Assembly (NCBI GenBank): GCA_013398015.1
Contig: VZRR01011663.1
Coordinates: forward strand, 1,078,102-1,142,101
Length of the DNA: 64,000 nt
Reading direction: 5' to 3'
From: Oreocharis arfaki
Taxonomy: Eukaryota; Chordata; Aves; Passeriformes; Paramythiidae
Below the pieces are notes generated by a model. That model worked only from the letters and a program-made list of their open reading frames with translations. It had not been told where the DNA came from and did no database searches. How positions within the stretch are numbered: position 1 is the first letter of the stretch; each line of letters starts with the position of its first letter. Made by a program: the position numbers and the translations under genes. Shown in pieces: positions 12,601-23,744 of the stretch.

Positions 12601-15600
12601 AAAATTACCCTGGTCCAGTTTCCACAGTAAGTGTGGACCCTTTTTCAACTGCTTCTTCTCAAATATGTGTTGTCATGAAAATAAATTAAAACCAAGCCTA
12701 CTAGCTGCAGAGTAATTAACGTATCAAATGGGTTTTTGCTTTCAGAGAAAGGATTTTGCTACTGAAGGTCATTTTCTTTTGAAGGAGCCAAGAAGAGCAC
12801 ACTCTGCTGCATCACAGTCTGCAGCAAATGCAGAGATTTAGTCCTGTCAGCCAAGCACTTCTGGCAGACCTCCTCCTGCTTTTGACGTGCTTAAATAATT
12901 GGACATGATGCTCAAATACTTTAAAGCAGGGACAAGGAAAAGGATGAGGGTTCAATAATTGCATCTCATGGTATGAAATGAACTTTTCTCATTGCAGCCC
13001 CTTTATTTTTGATAAAGGAGATGTGGCAAATCTGCAGTGTGTAAGAAATGGGAAATGCTGTGCCCAGTTTTGCACCACACACAGCTGAAGAAGGAAGCAT
13101 GAAACAGAGAAGGTATAACCTAGAGAATTACCAAGATATTCATAACAAATGACCTGCAAGGGCAGATGAAGATCCTAGCGGTGCCTGAAGGACAGGAATG
13201 ATGAGACCTGAGTCAAAATAGGAGCAGAAAATAAATCAAGGGGAAGCCAATAGGCTTCCAAGACTGTGTAAATAAAATATCTACTTAGTGAGCTGAAATG
13301 GAAGGGTCCAAGTGGCAGAGCCACTGCTGTTCTTCTGCTTCCTCTCACTACCAAGTAGCTATTCATTTCCTGGTTGCTCTTTAAGTCACTTTTGCAATGA
13401 CTTAGAGACTTCAGAAGCAAGAGAGTTGGGGTATTTTTGTCCAAAAATTACAACGTGAATTCGAGTATTGGCTTGTCTACTGGTGTTCTAGTCCCCTTGC
13501 AATGATATGCTTTGTGCAGCTTAATTTCCTAAATTGCTCTATGGCATGCCCCCATCCATGCCTTCCCAAAACTAATGACCTCCTCAAGGAGGGAGGAAGT
13601 GGGCAATTGCCGGTGGTTTTTATTAGGAAGTGTAAAATAAAAAGAAAAGAGGAAAAAACTCATTGATCTGTGGACTTGCCTGATAGCTTGCCTGAAAAAA
13701 TAACACTGAGATATAAGTTTTCTCATTTATCTTGATCAAATAATAGCTCCAGGAGAAAACCTCATTTTTAACCAGATGTTAATTCTGAAATTCAGGGAGC
13801 TTTTGCTGAGAGAGAGGTCAGGGATTGATGCCAGCATTGGAATGGTTTTGGTCCTGCCCACCAGTGCCACTGTTTGAGTGCATGGAGGCTGGGAGGACAG
13901 GTCCTTCCTTGCTCCTCTGAATCAGAGGGCCACTACATCCCTCCTGTACCAGCCCTTAACCCCAACACCCCAGGAGGGTGAGTAAAGGGCAGGGAGATTC
14001 CCCCATCAGGCACTGTGCACTCTGCCTGCTGCTGCCCACAGAGACAAACCGCCGGTCCCAGCAACAGCAGTGATGGAAGAAGCCCGAGGTTACCAAGTCG
14101 TCCTGCTTGAGATGTTTGACTTTTGGTTCAGGCCAATCTAGAAGGAAACGTATCTTATTATCTTGTAATTTTCACTCTGTGTGGTGCTCACGATATTGGT
14201 TTCATCCTATTTATTCCTACAGAAGGCTATAGTTCCAATAATACATCCTAGCTGGCTGTTGGAGACAAAGCAATGAATAAGCATGTCCCTAGCAAGAGGA
14301 ACACCTCTGCAAAAATCATCGATTCGTGTCTGTGATGAGAACTGTGGAAGAGAGGAAAACTCCATGGCTGTCCTACCTCCTCTCGCTATTAAGCCTGTAT
14401 CAGCTATGCTGATCATACCGGTTTTGATTTCCTCCAAGCCAGGGCTTAGCCCTAAGCTCACTTATGCAAAGACAAACTAGGAACAAATTGCCTGCCTGTA
14501 TCTTCAGTAGCTGCCTGTGGTCGCCTGGGAATTTTGCAAAGAAGGAACACAGACATCTCCTGGCACCAGACACAGCTCTTGCTCAGCAGACACCTTTGTT
14601 GTCAGCACCAGAGACTGGCATACACCTCGGCATACCAGGCTCTAGAGCACCCACTCATGTCCCAGACCTCAGTATATGGAGGAACAGTCTCCCAGCCCCA
14701 AACCAGACCCTCTTCTCTGATCTGAATCCTGTTAGCACCGCTTACATTATGGAACTAACCCTTGAGATGGATGGCTCATTAAGGGTGTGCAGCACATGGT
14801 CTTCTAAAGTTGCTAAGAAGCATCCGTTACGTCAACTCATGATGACGGGAAAGTGAAGAAGAGAGGGCGTGCTTGGGGGGAAAGGGGTAACACACAGGCA
14901 GAGCAGGGAGAAGAAACAGAAACATTTGTGTTTCTATATGTCTCTGTCCCTGCTTCCGCAGTGTGCTAATTTCCCCCGGCAAACCCAGGAACCTCCTTGT
15001 ACCCCTTCTTAGATGAACCCTGTTTTTAACACGTCCCTCTTTACTGCCTCTCTCTCCTCTCCACAGGGACATCGCTTCCCTGTTTCAGAGAGACTTTCCC
15101 TGCAGTGCAGGCAAGTTCCTCAGCCTGTCTGTCTGAGTGAGAGCTTTGCCTTAGTGGAAGTTAACCCTGGAGCTGGGTGACAGCAGCTGGGAGGAGGTTT
15201 AAGGGGCATCTGCAGCAGGTGGGGGGGTAAGCACTTCTACTGTGCATCAGAGGCTTTGCATACCCATGTAACAGCTGAATATGGTCTCCAAGACTACAGT
15301 TCTGTGAACAAATCACATTTTCCATTAAGAAAGAAATGGATGCTCAGCTGCACACTGCTTCATGAGCTGTGGAGCACTTGCCTATTATCACAACTGAAAA
15401 TATGACTACAACACAGCTTTGACTTCAGAATTTTCACTCCAGAGTATCTTGGCTGATTTTTAATTGTTTATTTAAGCAATGCAAGAGAGGAACTGGAAAT
15501 AAACTGGTTCATATGTACTGTTGAGCCTGTTGTTCATCTAGTTTGGTGGTTTATTTTAAGATGTCACAGCCACCAAATTCTTAGAGCAAAGACAGTTATT

Positions 15601-17968
15601 GACAACTGAGATCAGAACTTCACTTGTTTTCCATGATGCTGCTACAGAAGAGTGGGGATACTCCCGGGACGAGTATCCTTCCTTAATCTAACCAAGCAGG
15701 CCTGTTTGTCTTATAGAGAAGGAATGCTATGATATGCTTCTAGCAGAATACCTGTATGTATGTGTGTATGTATCAACTCATAGACAGTCCAGAAGGCAAA
15801 CAGCAGTCTGCTCAGAACAGCCTTCAGGCATACACCAACAGTGCATTTTTCAGATAGATAACAAGGCCATAAAATAAAAACATTAATTATGTGCATGGGA
15901 TATGGGCTGAGGTGGGAAAGATAAGAGGTGTAAATTCTACTGAAGTCAAGCATGAACTCCTTCATGTGGTCCTGGAACAAGGAAGGTAGTGTCTTGCTGA
16001 GGGAACTTCTTGTGCAGTACAATAAACCAAAAGTCAGCAGCTTCCTTTCTATACGAAGGAGCAGCCTGGCAGGCACACTCTTACGGGGGTTGGAACAAGC
16101 AGGGGACGTTCCACTTGGAAAAGAGCAGGCTGATCTCAAGCAACAGAAAATGTCAGTGACGATGGCAGTGTGTAACACCATCCTCTTAGGAGAGCATTCA
16201 CAGAGTTCCCTGTACATCAGCTTCATAGACGTTTACAAAATCTTTTGCTAGGATGACAGATAATATTATCTGGAAAGTAATGGGACATTACAGAATCCCA
16301 GACAGACAGGTAAGAGTATGGAAATCTGTTAAGAGGGATCTTAGCATGGGCAAGTTCACGTAAGTCTCCTTCAAACTCACTTGAGATAAGGGGTAACATG
16401 CAGTTTTCTTTTCCTTCACTGTTTCTTCCAAAATTTTTTACTAGGTAGAGACTGACTTGATTGGAAATGAGATTACACTGGGCTCAATCACAATTACAAA
16501 ATACAGGTTTCATTGATAGCTTTTTTTTTTGTACTCAAGTACCACAAAATTATATTGGGAAGACCAAGGTGATAGAAAGAAGCAGCTGAAAAAAAACTGG
16601 AATATGGGGGTTTTGTTAGAAGTGAGAGTGCTAATACAGGAGAGCACATGTTTCAGTAGGCCATTTGGAAGAGGTTCCCATATACATTGAAGAGGCCAAA
16701 AGAACTGCTTTCCTCTGAAGGACAGTGGATTGGACTGGAGCTAGTGAGGAAAATATCCTTAATGGAACTGGGAATGTGTACCTGACTTTCATTCTTCAGA
16801 TAACAGTTCAGGTCTACCAACAGGACGATTGACAACCAGATTGTGCATCTTTAACATACATGCCAAATCCTTGTAATACAATGAGTTAGCAACACAAAGT
16901 AATACAAAGTGGCTGACCAAGAGATTTCAAGTTAATAAGGTGATGTGTACGATGTACTTTAGATATTCGACGATCTTAATGGATAATAAAGGCTTGCACA
17001 GAACACTCAGTGAAAGGAGAAATGGAATGGATACACCATATCCAAATAAACTGACAATATATATTGAACACCCTTCTAATGATCATACTAGGGATACAGT
17101 GAGACAAAGACCTAAAACATCCTGAACAGGAAGATGTAAGCACTGATTTCATCTGGAGTCGAACCAAACAATGTATAAAATATGAAAATGCACAGAGAAC
17201 TGTCTACCAGCAAGTCTTCCGCTTCCCTGGAATGAAGATAAGATGGATCTACAGTCTTACCATGCAGGTTCTTTGTGAAGGTTTGTGAAATTAACTACAG
17301 TCCAAGAGTAAAAAAGATGGATTGTGGCAGGAAGAAGAGAAAAGGAAATATAAGAGTCCTACCTGAGAAGTTATTTCCTTGCCTGCCAAAATATTAGAGG
17401 TTTAGAAAGAGAAAACTGGCTTAACCGAAGAAGTCAGAGATGCATAATTTGACTGCAACTACTTCAGTGTGTGGAGATTCATATTAAGCATAAAGGTTTC
17501 CAAAATACAATAGAAATCATACTACATAAGAAATATAAAAGAAAGAAGTGTGCATTCAAGAGCACAGCTGTGAGGGAGTATTTCAAGACACTGTTTCAAT
17601 GTTTACATCTGCTCTCTCAACAAGGGTAGAAATAACAATAATAATTTTAACTAAAGCTACTCTTTGCGGGGGCAGGGGGAAGGTTGTCAATAAAATGAAT
17701 GAGTTCCAACTTTACAGAAATGCTCTTTTCACCTAGACTGACTGCCTCCAACAGTAAGATATACATAAATCCAGACCCTCTGGACATGAAAAAAATCTAC
17801 AGGGCATACTTCGAGTATCACCATAATATGACGGCCTGTGATTTCTCAAGAAAACAGAAATGTGAGAAACATCTTGGCAGTTCAGTCTAATTCCAGAATT
17901 CTTTTGACTATGTAGCTGCTACTTGTGAGTAGTGCACATAAAAATAACTTCCCTCAACTTAAAGAAAA

Positions 17969-17996
17969 GGGGGTTGGGTTTTGGGGTTTGTTTGGG
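17969..17996 (+). other. Potential G-quadruplex with TTGGG-like spacing
   Basis: G-runs of 5, 3, 4 and 3 separated by T-rich loops, resembling but not matching telomeric TTAGGG. Followed by T8. Confidence 0.55.
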
Positions 17997-20000
17997 TTTT
18001 TTTTGCTACGAAGTGAAATCTCTTTTGCAGCACTAAACAATATGGAGATAAAATTTATTTTTACACATCTCTCCATGACAGGATATTTGTGAGAGGGTGT
18101 TCAAGCAACAGATGCAGGTTTAATAAAGCTGGCATGACTTGAGGATCATTTGGAAATATATCTTCTATGTTAACAACAACATACAACGTATTAAGGTACA
18201 ATTAATGTTGTTGCCCTCCGTGTAATAGCTGTGGTAAGACAAGGTCATCCTATGGTCTGTGACAGCTACTCTGAGGACAAGAGCAGCATCTTTGCAGCGC
18301 ATGTGATTCTCTATCCTAACCTAGAGTCACATGGCAATTTTCCTGCCCCAGGGCTCAGACCAGAATAACTCTGAAAAATTATACAAAGGCAGCTGAACTA
18401 CAGAAATCGTGAATGAAAAATAAAATAATCTTTTTCAATATCATTGGGTAGAAGAAAACACTCACAACACAAGCTGTTAAAGATATTAAACTATGAGAGG
18501 AAAAAAGAAAAAAACTGGGTTCTATAAATTACTTTGCAGGTGGAATTTGGGTATTATTCTCATTTAAAATTACCAGAACATCAATAAACATTTTCTGCTT
18601 CCAAACTTCTGGCATCTGAGCTGGCAAGACAGCTTACACAATAGCATTTTTTGTTTATAAACACTAATTGTCTTTCTTATCCTTGATGGATAAATTTTTT
18701 GAGACCTAAATTTAAGATGCCAATTATCCATGGTCTGCACACTTCACAATGCCAAAGTGTTCAGGAACCAACTCTAGGACAGGCTGTTACAGCTTCTTGA
18801 CAAGAGGAGATGAGTTTTTACTGCTGGTACTTCCTCGGAGGCCAGAGGGCAAAACCACCTTGTAGTGTTTTGGTAAGGTGAAAGCACCAAGGCAGGACAG
18901 AACTGCCTTGTGAACAACCCATGGAGAGCTCTAACACTATAAGAACAGAGAAAAAATTCTGGAAAACAGAAGTCTTCTGATTTTATTCTCAGATCAGTAA
19001 ATGATGGGCTATGTGGAATAAAATACTGAGGATGATGTTGTTGGTTACTGCTTTCCCCAGATTATCTACAAATACAGCTGCCTGCACATATACAGCTACA
19101 TGAGTAGGGGGCTGAGTGTCCAAGATTTTCATCAAAATTTCAAGGAATTGGAACCTCTCAATCTTTACAAAACGAACTGCAGTTATAAGGAGCCTGGTCA
19201 CATCTTGAGGTTTGCTGGTGTACCTCATGGGGACCTTGTGAGAATTCACTAGCTGGGACAGGAGTTCACACAAAAAGGTATTCAGTGTGGCTCATAGCCC
19301 ATCCACTTCTATTCCTACAATCATGAGTAACAGAGCTGGACCTTACAGTCACTTCTTTACTTGATACAATAGGCAGAGCAGAGCATAAGCTAGTGACTGT
19401 GAAAGACAAACTGCAGAAGCATCTTCTCCTAGCTCCTGTCATATTCTGTATACAAAGAAACTGCCTCGGAAGCATCTCTTCAACTCTCTCCTATTTGTGT
19501 ATTTACTAAACTCACACTTATCTTTTTCTCAGGGGGATAACAGAAATGCTTGAGGTTTTTTTTAGGCCAGAGTCCCATCTCCAGCCTCCACACCTTATAC
19601 CCTGTCATTTATGAAAGACACTCTTCTTTTTTTCCGTCCAGTTGGCAGGCAGTTTGAGTCCTGCACTGATTGGTAGTAACTTAAGGCAATTTTCCTAGGA
19701 TTTTTCTCTTCCCACTCTGCACTGCCCAGCTCTGCCAGGTTTCATTCACCCCACTGACATTTGGGAGTGCTGCCTTACACATTACCAAAAGCAGCTCCAA
19801 AACAGAGCATACTATAACACTGGTCTTGATCTCCATCATCTTTTGGGCCATACTGCTTGCCCAGACAGGTCTGCTTCAGGTGAAATGCTAATATAATTCT
19901 TGCCAAAAAGAGTTCTCCCTGCTTTTGTCCAAATTAGCAAAAAGGTGTAGAAAATACTGATGGTTTTTGGCTTCCTGGAATATTCTCACACCCTTTCTAG

Positions 20001-22484
20001 GAATAAGCAAGGATATCTCTTTGCCATCCCATTATTACACATGTGCACAGTTATAAGAAAATGCTCTGAAGGGACATCAAGCAAATAATACCAATTTTCA
20101 AAATTCTATAGCAATATATTTATACAAATTACAGAATTCTGTATGTATTTACACAACATTACAGAATATCAAGTAAATAACACCAGTTTTTCTTTTCTTT
20201 TTTCCCTCAGATTTTTCTTCGAGTGAATTTTAGTGCTCGAGAAAGGTGCCAGATGGACAGCACAAGAAAATGAAGACTTCTGTTTGTCCACAGCACAGGA
20301 GGAGAGGCACTGCAAGCCTCCCTGCTTTGCCGTGTCAGCTCTCTGCAGCCCTGTTTTAGCAGGATCACGTAAGGAGCAGGAGGGCATCCGTACCCCTTCA
20401 CGCCTTGGCAAAGGAGCTAAACAGCACCCAGGTGACGATGGTTTTGCCCATCCCCCGCCAGAAAACAAACAGAAATAGCTCATTTTACACAAGGGACTGA
20501 ACAGAATCTGTTGTTCGCTACCCGAAACAGACCAAATTTGACCCAGTGAACCTGCAGGGAGTGGCAAACTGCCAGCTCCTGAGCCTTCCAATCTTGCAAT
20601 AATGCCTAAGTTAAATTACATGTTTCTATATTTACATAAAGTCAGTATTTACACACCGTTACGGGTTATTCGAGTAAATCGGTTACAGTTTATTTATAAG
20701 GACTGCCATAAACTCATAACATTTTTCTCGAGTTTAATCCTTTCTTTAGAAAAATACAAAAAAAAATAAATTAAATAAAACATGTTAACTAGTAGTAATG
20801 ATTAGCCTATGACTAAAAATCCAAGTCAATTTAACATTAAGACTTTAACTGCGGCCTAGTATTGCGGCCTCGACTCAGAGTAATTTTAACCTTTGCAAAT
20901 AATTTCCTGGTGTATGTCAGATTTACTGAAACAGCAGAGAGTTGTAACCTCCCTTCCTCATAGTGGGGTTGATCCATTTAACACAGAGCAATGAGCCCTA
21001 ATCCTGCCCAGAAGCACCTTTTCTCCTCCTATGCTCTTTGCATCGCCCACACAAATGATCCGGCACCCGACTGACCCACAGCAGCTGAACTATCCGCAGC
21101 CCTCAGCAGCCCCGAAGGGTGGGAGACAAACGCGTGGGCTGCAGCTGAAGGCTGTAAATTCCCAGGCAATAAGACCCCCTAGACAAGTATCCTACAAACC
21201 AACTAATGTAATTTACGTCTTTTATCATTCATAAACAATTACAAGAAAATGCCATGTTGTATTTAAGATTACTGATATCGCCGGTTGAGACATGGCTCCT
21301 CCTACCTGCTTCAGCACAGAAAGGGAACATTTGTTCAGGACACCGAGCCAGAAGTTATTCCAGAACAGAATCAAGCTTCAAATAATATAAATCAGATGAA
21401 CAAGAGTGCTTTAGAGCAAAAATTTCTTAATTACAAGTAAGCTACAACCTTTTACATTGCTCCTCCAAAGCACATCTGCCCTCAGCCCTCGGGCGTATGC
21501 AGACAGCCAGGATGTCAGGACGGCCCTGCTCCCAACATATCCAATAGTGAAGGCTACACTCAACTTAATGGCACTGGATTCAAATCCTAAGGGACAAAAT
21601 AACTACAAAATGCATTTGTCATATGGACCTTAATGTGGTTTTTTTCTCTTTTTTTTTTTTTTTTCTTTTCTTCAGAGTATTAAGGAAAAAAAATGCCTCT
21701 TCCTGAGGGTTAATTTCCAAATGGTGACTGCTAATCAATGTGTTTGTTTGCTTATCATAAAATGCTACATACCCTTAAATATTACATACTGTTTCCTCAC
21801 TTAGGGTTCATGAATATTTGAATGTACTTTAGGAAAAACAATAAAAATAATTCTAATACTGTCCCCCTCATTGTCATTATTGATAGAGATTTATTAGTTT
21901 CATTTTGCAAGTTTTACTTTAGGAAGGGTGCTAATATCATGTATTATGACAGTTCACACTGAAAGCGATTTTCCATAAAAGATATTACAATGACCCCTAT
22001 GGAACTTGTATAATTTCATAGTAGATAGTCAAGTGCACAAATAAACATGTTTACAAGAGTGATCCTGTTAACCTGGTTCTTGCCCTCTGAAATATTTATG
22101 TGTTCTTTGTTAAAATTAGTATAATTGCTGTTGATGCTACTTATGTTGTCTCTGGCATTCTCTTTAGGAAAAAAAATAATAGCATATTCATCATTTAGCT
22201 TTGGTATAATCTGCAATAGGTTTTAACAAGTAGAATATATTCCAACCCCTATATTTTCCACAGCTTTGAAATTTACAATGATGTAATAAGTCACTTTATC
22301 AGAGAGGAAATATTACAGACACATAAAAAAAAGTTGAAGACCCAGTTTTCTCTTTAATCCTCTGGGGTAAGCTATGAAACAAGCAGTCAGAAGAGTGAGG
22401 ACTCAGTGTCATGAGTGGTGTGCATACTTGTACAATAATACGGGCACAAAAGAGATTGTCGCCTTTAGTACATGAGGGTCACTA
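20001..22484. other. Sequence just past the main FGF9 poly(A) signals
   Basis: AT-rich DNA that could be an extended FGF9 3'UTR or intergenic. It contains AATAAA on the minus strand at 21895-21890 and 20694-20689, and three minus-strand TGTAAATA (Pumilio-type) octamers at 20653-20646, 20636-20629 and 20153-20146. A moderately GC-rich insert-like stretch spans 20211-20580. No gene recognised. Confidence 0.4.
21649..21664. repeat. Poly(T) run
   Basis: Sixteen T, flanked by T/C-rich sequence. Just past the expected FGF9 mRNA end. Confidence 0.9.
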
Positions 22485-22487
22485 GAA

Positions 22488-22493
22488 TTTATT
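22488..22493 (-). terminator. FGF9: Second candidate FGF9 polyadenylation signal
   Basis: Minus-strand AATAAA, 12 nt downstream of the preceding one, within an AT-rich context. It may act with the first signal or as an alternative. Confidence 0.4.
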
Positions 22494-22504
22494 ATTATTA
22501 CCTT

Positions 22505-22510
22505 TTTATT
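22505..22510 (-). terminator. FGF9: Candidate FGF9 polyadenylation signal AATAAA (first of two)
   Basis: Minus-strand AATAAA lies just past a genomically encoded A12 run (22528-22517) and the segment that resembles the mammalian mRNA end. A second AATAAA follows at 22493-22488. Slightly upstream the mRNA reads AAGTAAATATAAAGG, which offers only the weaker variants AGTAAA and TATAAA. Expected cleavage is about 22475-22500. Confidence 0.55.
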
Positions 22511-22667
22511 GTTGGCTTTTTTTTTTTTATCCATGCACCTTTATATTTACTTGCATGAATTTACCACAGGTTCATAGTGGCCTTTGCCATTTTAATGCTT
22601 ACAGAGCCTAAAGCTTCCAAAATGCCTATCTGGCCTGTACATATTTCATTAAAAATAAACTCTATAT

Positions 22668-22722
22668 AATAAATAAATATATAAAATAAATAAAATGTTG
22701 CCTTTGGAATTTCTATAAATAA
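22668..22722 (-). promoter_or_regulatory. FGF9: AU-rich element cluster in FGF9 3'UTR
   Basis: Three nonamers of the TTATTTA(T/A)(T/A) class occur on the mRNA strand at 22722-22714, 22693-22685 and 22676-22668. This pattern recruits mRNA-decay and stability proteins (TTP/BRF, HuR, AUF1 families) in many growth-factor and cytokine transcripts. The sequence match is direct; function here is inferred. Confidence 0.6.
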
Positions 22723-22977
22723 ATTTAGCTTTTTATTTTTATTTTTTTTACTAAGAGGTCTTTGCTTTAAACTCAGTGGGCTGAGACCCAGAGAGCGATT
22801 AACTGAAAAGTCTCTTGTTTAAGTAAGACTGCACCCTCCATGCCTTTGTAAATGCAGCGTACACTTGAGCAGGCCACCAGCCAAAAATCCTGATGAATCG
22901 AAGTATGGCAGCTATGCTGATATATGACGAAGTACAACTGATCAAAAATTTAAAAGCGTGTCTATTCCCCAGCATGC

Positions 22978-23105
22978 ATCAGGCCTTCCTCCTCCTCCTC
23001 ACCCTCCTCCTCCCCTTGGCTCCTCTCTCTCGCGCTCTCACTCCCATTCATCCTCTCCCTTTCTCTCTCTCTCTCGCACTCACTCTCTCGCGCTCCCTCT
23101 CGTAC
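22978..23105 (-). repeat. FGF9: Long purine (GA/GGA) tract in FGF9 3'UTR
   Basis: About 128 bp that is nearly pure C+T on the plus strand, so GA-rich in the mRNA. It mixes GGA triplets with GA dinucleotide runs and a few CG steps. It is a low-complexity region prone to length variation and capable of triplex-type structure as DNA. Confidence 0.8.
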
Positions 23106-23217
23106 TAAATCAAGCGAGTGGGCATAGGCTCTCCTCCAGGAGGACAAACCTTTAAGTGCAGAACAAAATCAGCATGTTCCATCCAAGCCTCCATCATACA
23201 TTATGCATGCGACAAAG

Positions 23218-23225
23218 TTTGGCAA
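23218..23225 (-). promoter_or_regulatory. FGF9: miR-182-5p seed match (8mer) in FGF9 3'UTR
   Basis: The mRNA strand reads TTGCCAAA, complementary to miR-182-5p bases 2-8 with a terminal A. It lies about 60 nt from the miR-140-5p match, in the part of the UTR that looks most like mammalian FGF9. The seed match is observed; regulation is inferred. Confidence 0.45.
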
Positions 23226-23284
23226 CAGTGGAGCTGATGTGATGACACAGCTAATCAATAAGAACCCACCGCATGAAACCTTTA

Positions 23285-23292
23285 TAGTGGTT
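23285..23292 (-). promoter_or_regulatory. FGF9: miR-140-5p seed match (8mer) in FGF9 3'UTR
   Basis: The mRNA strand reads AACCACTA, the reverse complement of miR-140-5p bases 2-8 followed by A. It lies 35 nt after the stop codon, far enough from the ribosome footprint to work. Mouse Fgf9 is a reported miR-140 target in lung, from memory of the literature on DICER1 loss. Confidence 0.6.
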
Positions 23293-23327
23293 ACTTTTTA
23301 AGGGCTCAAGTGAAGGAATTGTCTTTG

Positions 23328-23573
23328 TCAACTTTGGCTTAAAATATCCTTATATAGTTCTGGTACTTTCTCAGGGTCCACTGGTCTAGGTAAAAAATGT
23401 GTAAATTTTTGATGCCGTTTAGTCCTAGTCCCTTCTCTTGGAGTCCCATCTTTATTTAACGCAACGTAGTATCGTCTTCCAGTGTCCACGTGTTTATATA
23501 GATTTGATGAATATGTGTTATACCAGTTTTCTTCAAATTGCTCTCTGAATACACACTCCTGGGTTAATTTTTC
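23328..23573 (-). CDS. FGF9: FGF9 coding exon 3 (residues 128-208 and stop)
   Basis: The final coding exon begins after a strong pyrimidine tract ending CCACAG and opens GAA AAA TTA ACC (EKLTQECVFREQ). It encodes Cys134, the EENWYNTYSS loop (Asn143-Trp144, part of the dimer and receptor interface region in FGF9), the heparin-contact stretch with the basic run TRTKRHQK, and the C-terminal tail ending ELYKDILSQS, then TGA at 23330-23328. Residue 195 is Glu where I recall Asp in mammals; the change is conservative. The reading frame continues 5' of the acceptor into intron sequence, so the true boundary is set by the AG and the phase-0 junction with exon 2. FGF9 acts outside the cell with heparan sulphate, mainly through FGFR3c, FGFR2c and FGFR1c. 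Confidence 0.98.
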   Translation of the reverse strand, partial: EKLTQECVFREQFEENWYNTYSSNLYKHVDTGRRYYVALNKDGTPREGTRTKRHQKFTHFLPRPVDPEKVPELYKDILSQS

Positions 23574-23708
23574 CTGTGGAAAGAAAAGAAAGAGCAGTAA
23601 GGCGATAGCCACTATAATAAGCTACTCTTTATTAAAGAATTACTATTTTAATGGCTTGAAACTGGTACCTCCTTGCTAAATTGCAGAATTAACTACTTCA
23701 GTACTCCC

Positions 23709-23744
23709 AGTTTTAGCTATGTAAACAGTTTTAGCTATGTAAAC
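23709..23744. repeat. 18-bp tandem pair in FGF9 intron 2
   Basis: AGTTTTAGCTATGTAAAC occurs twice head to tail with no mismatch, about 140 bp from the exon 3 acceptor. Confidence 0.95.

Larger units (their letters stand above)
651..20000. other. Intergenic sequence downstream of FGF9
   Basis: Apart from the repeat pair, G-rich runs and CR1 scrap listed, I see no exon with recognisable protein similarity, no RNA gene and no clear promoter. The sequence is moderately AT-rich, with slightly GC-richer patches at 3.5-4.6 and 6.4-6.7 kb. Open frames of 60-170 codons occur at chance level. Confidence 0.6.
22485..23327 (-). other. FGF9: FGF9 3' untranslated region (main form)
   Basis: Sequence after the stop codon. 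The first ~180 nt and the last ~250 nt match what I remember of the mammalian FGF9 3'UTR, including the stretch after the stop and the end region around 22530-22660. The middle differs: here it is a GA-rich tract, where I recall GA plus GT repeats in human. The UTR contains microRNA seed matches, AU-rich nonamers and AATAAA signals listed separately. The end is an estimate based on AATAAA at 22510-22505 and 22493-22488. Longer isoforms running toward 20.6 kb cannot be excluded, since another AATAAA lies at 20694-20689. Confidence 0.65.

Noticed and set aside
15711..16226. 171-codon minus-strand open frame
   Set aside because: No domain, a 99-codon frame on the opposite strand, and no promoter or splice context; consistent with chance.
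17969..17996. Interstitial telomeric repeat
   Set aside because: The unit is not TTAGGG and the stretch is shorter than 30 bp; only a G-quadruplex candidate remains.
18989..19475. Two overlapping minus-strand frames of 69 and 94 codons followed closely by AATAAA (18983-18978), resembling a small gene or decayed retrocopy
   Set aside because: Neither protein resembles a family I know, the second frame has no in-frame ATG at its start and a stop just upstream, and the AATAAA may be chance in AT-rich DNA.
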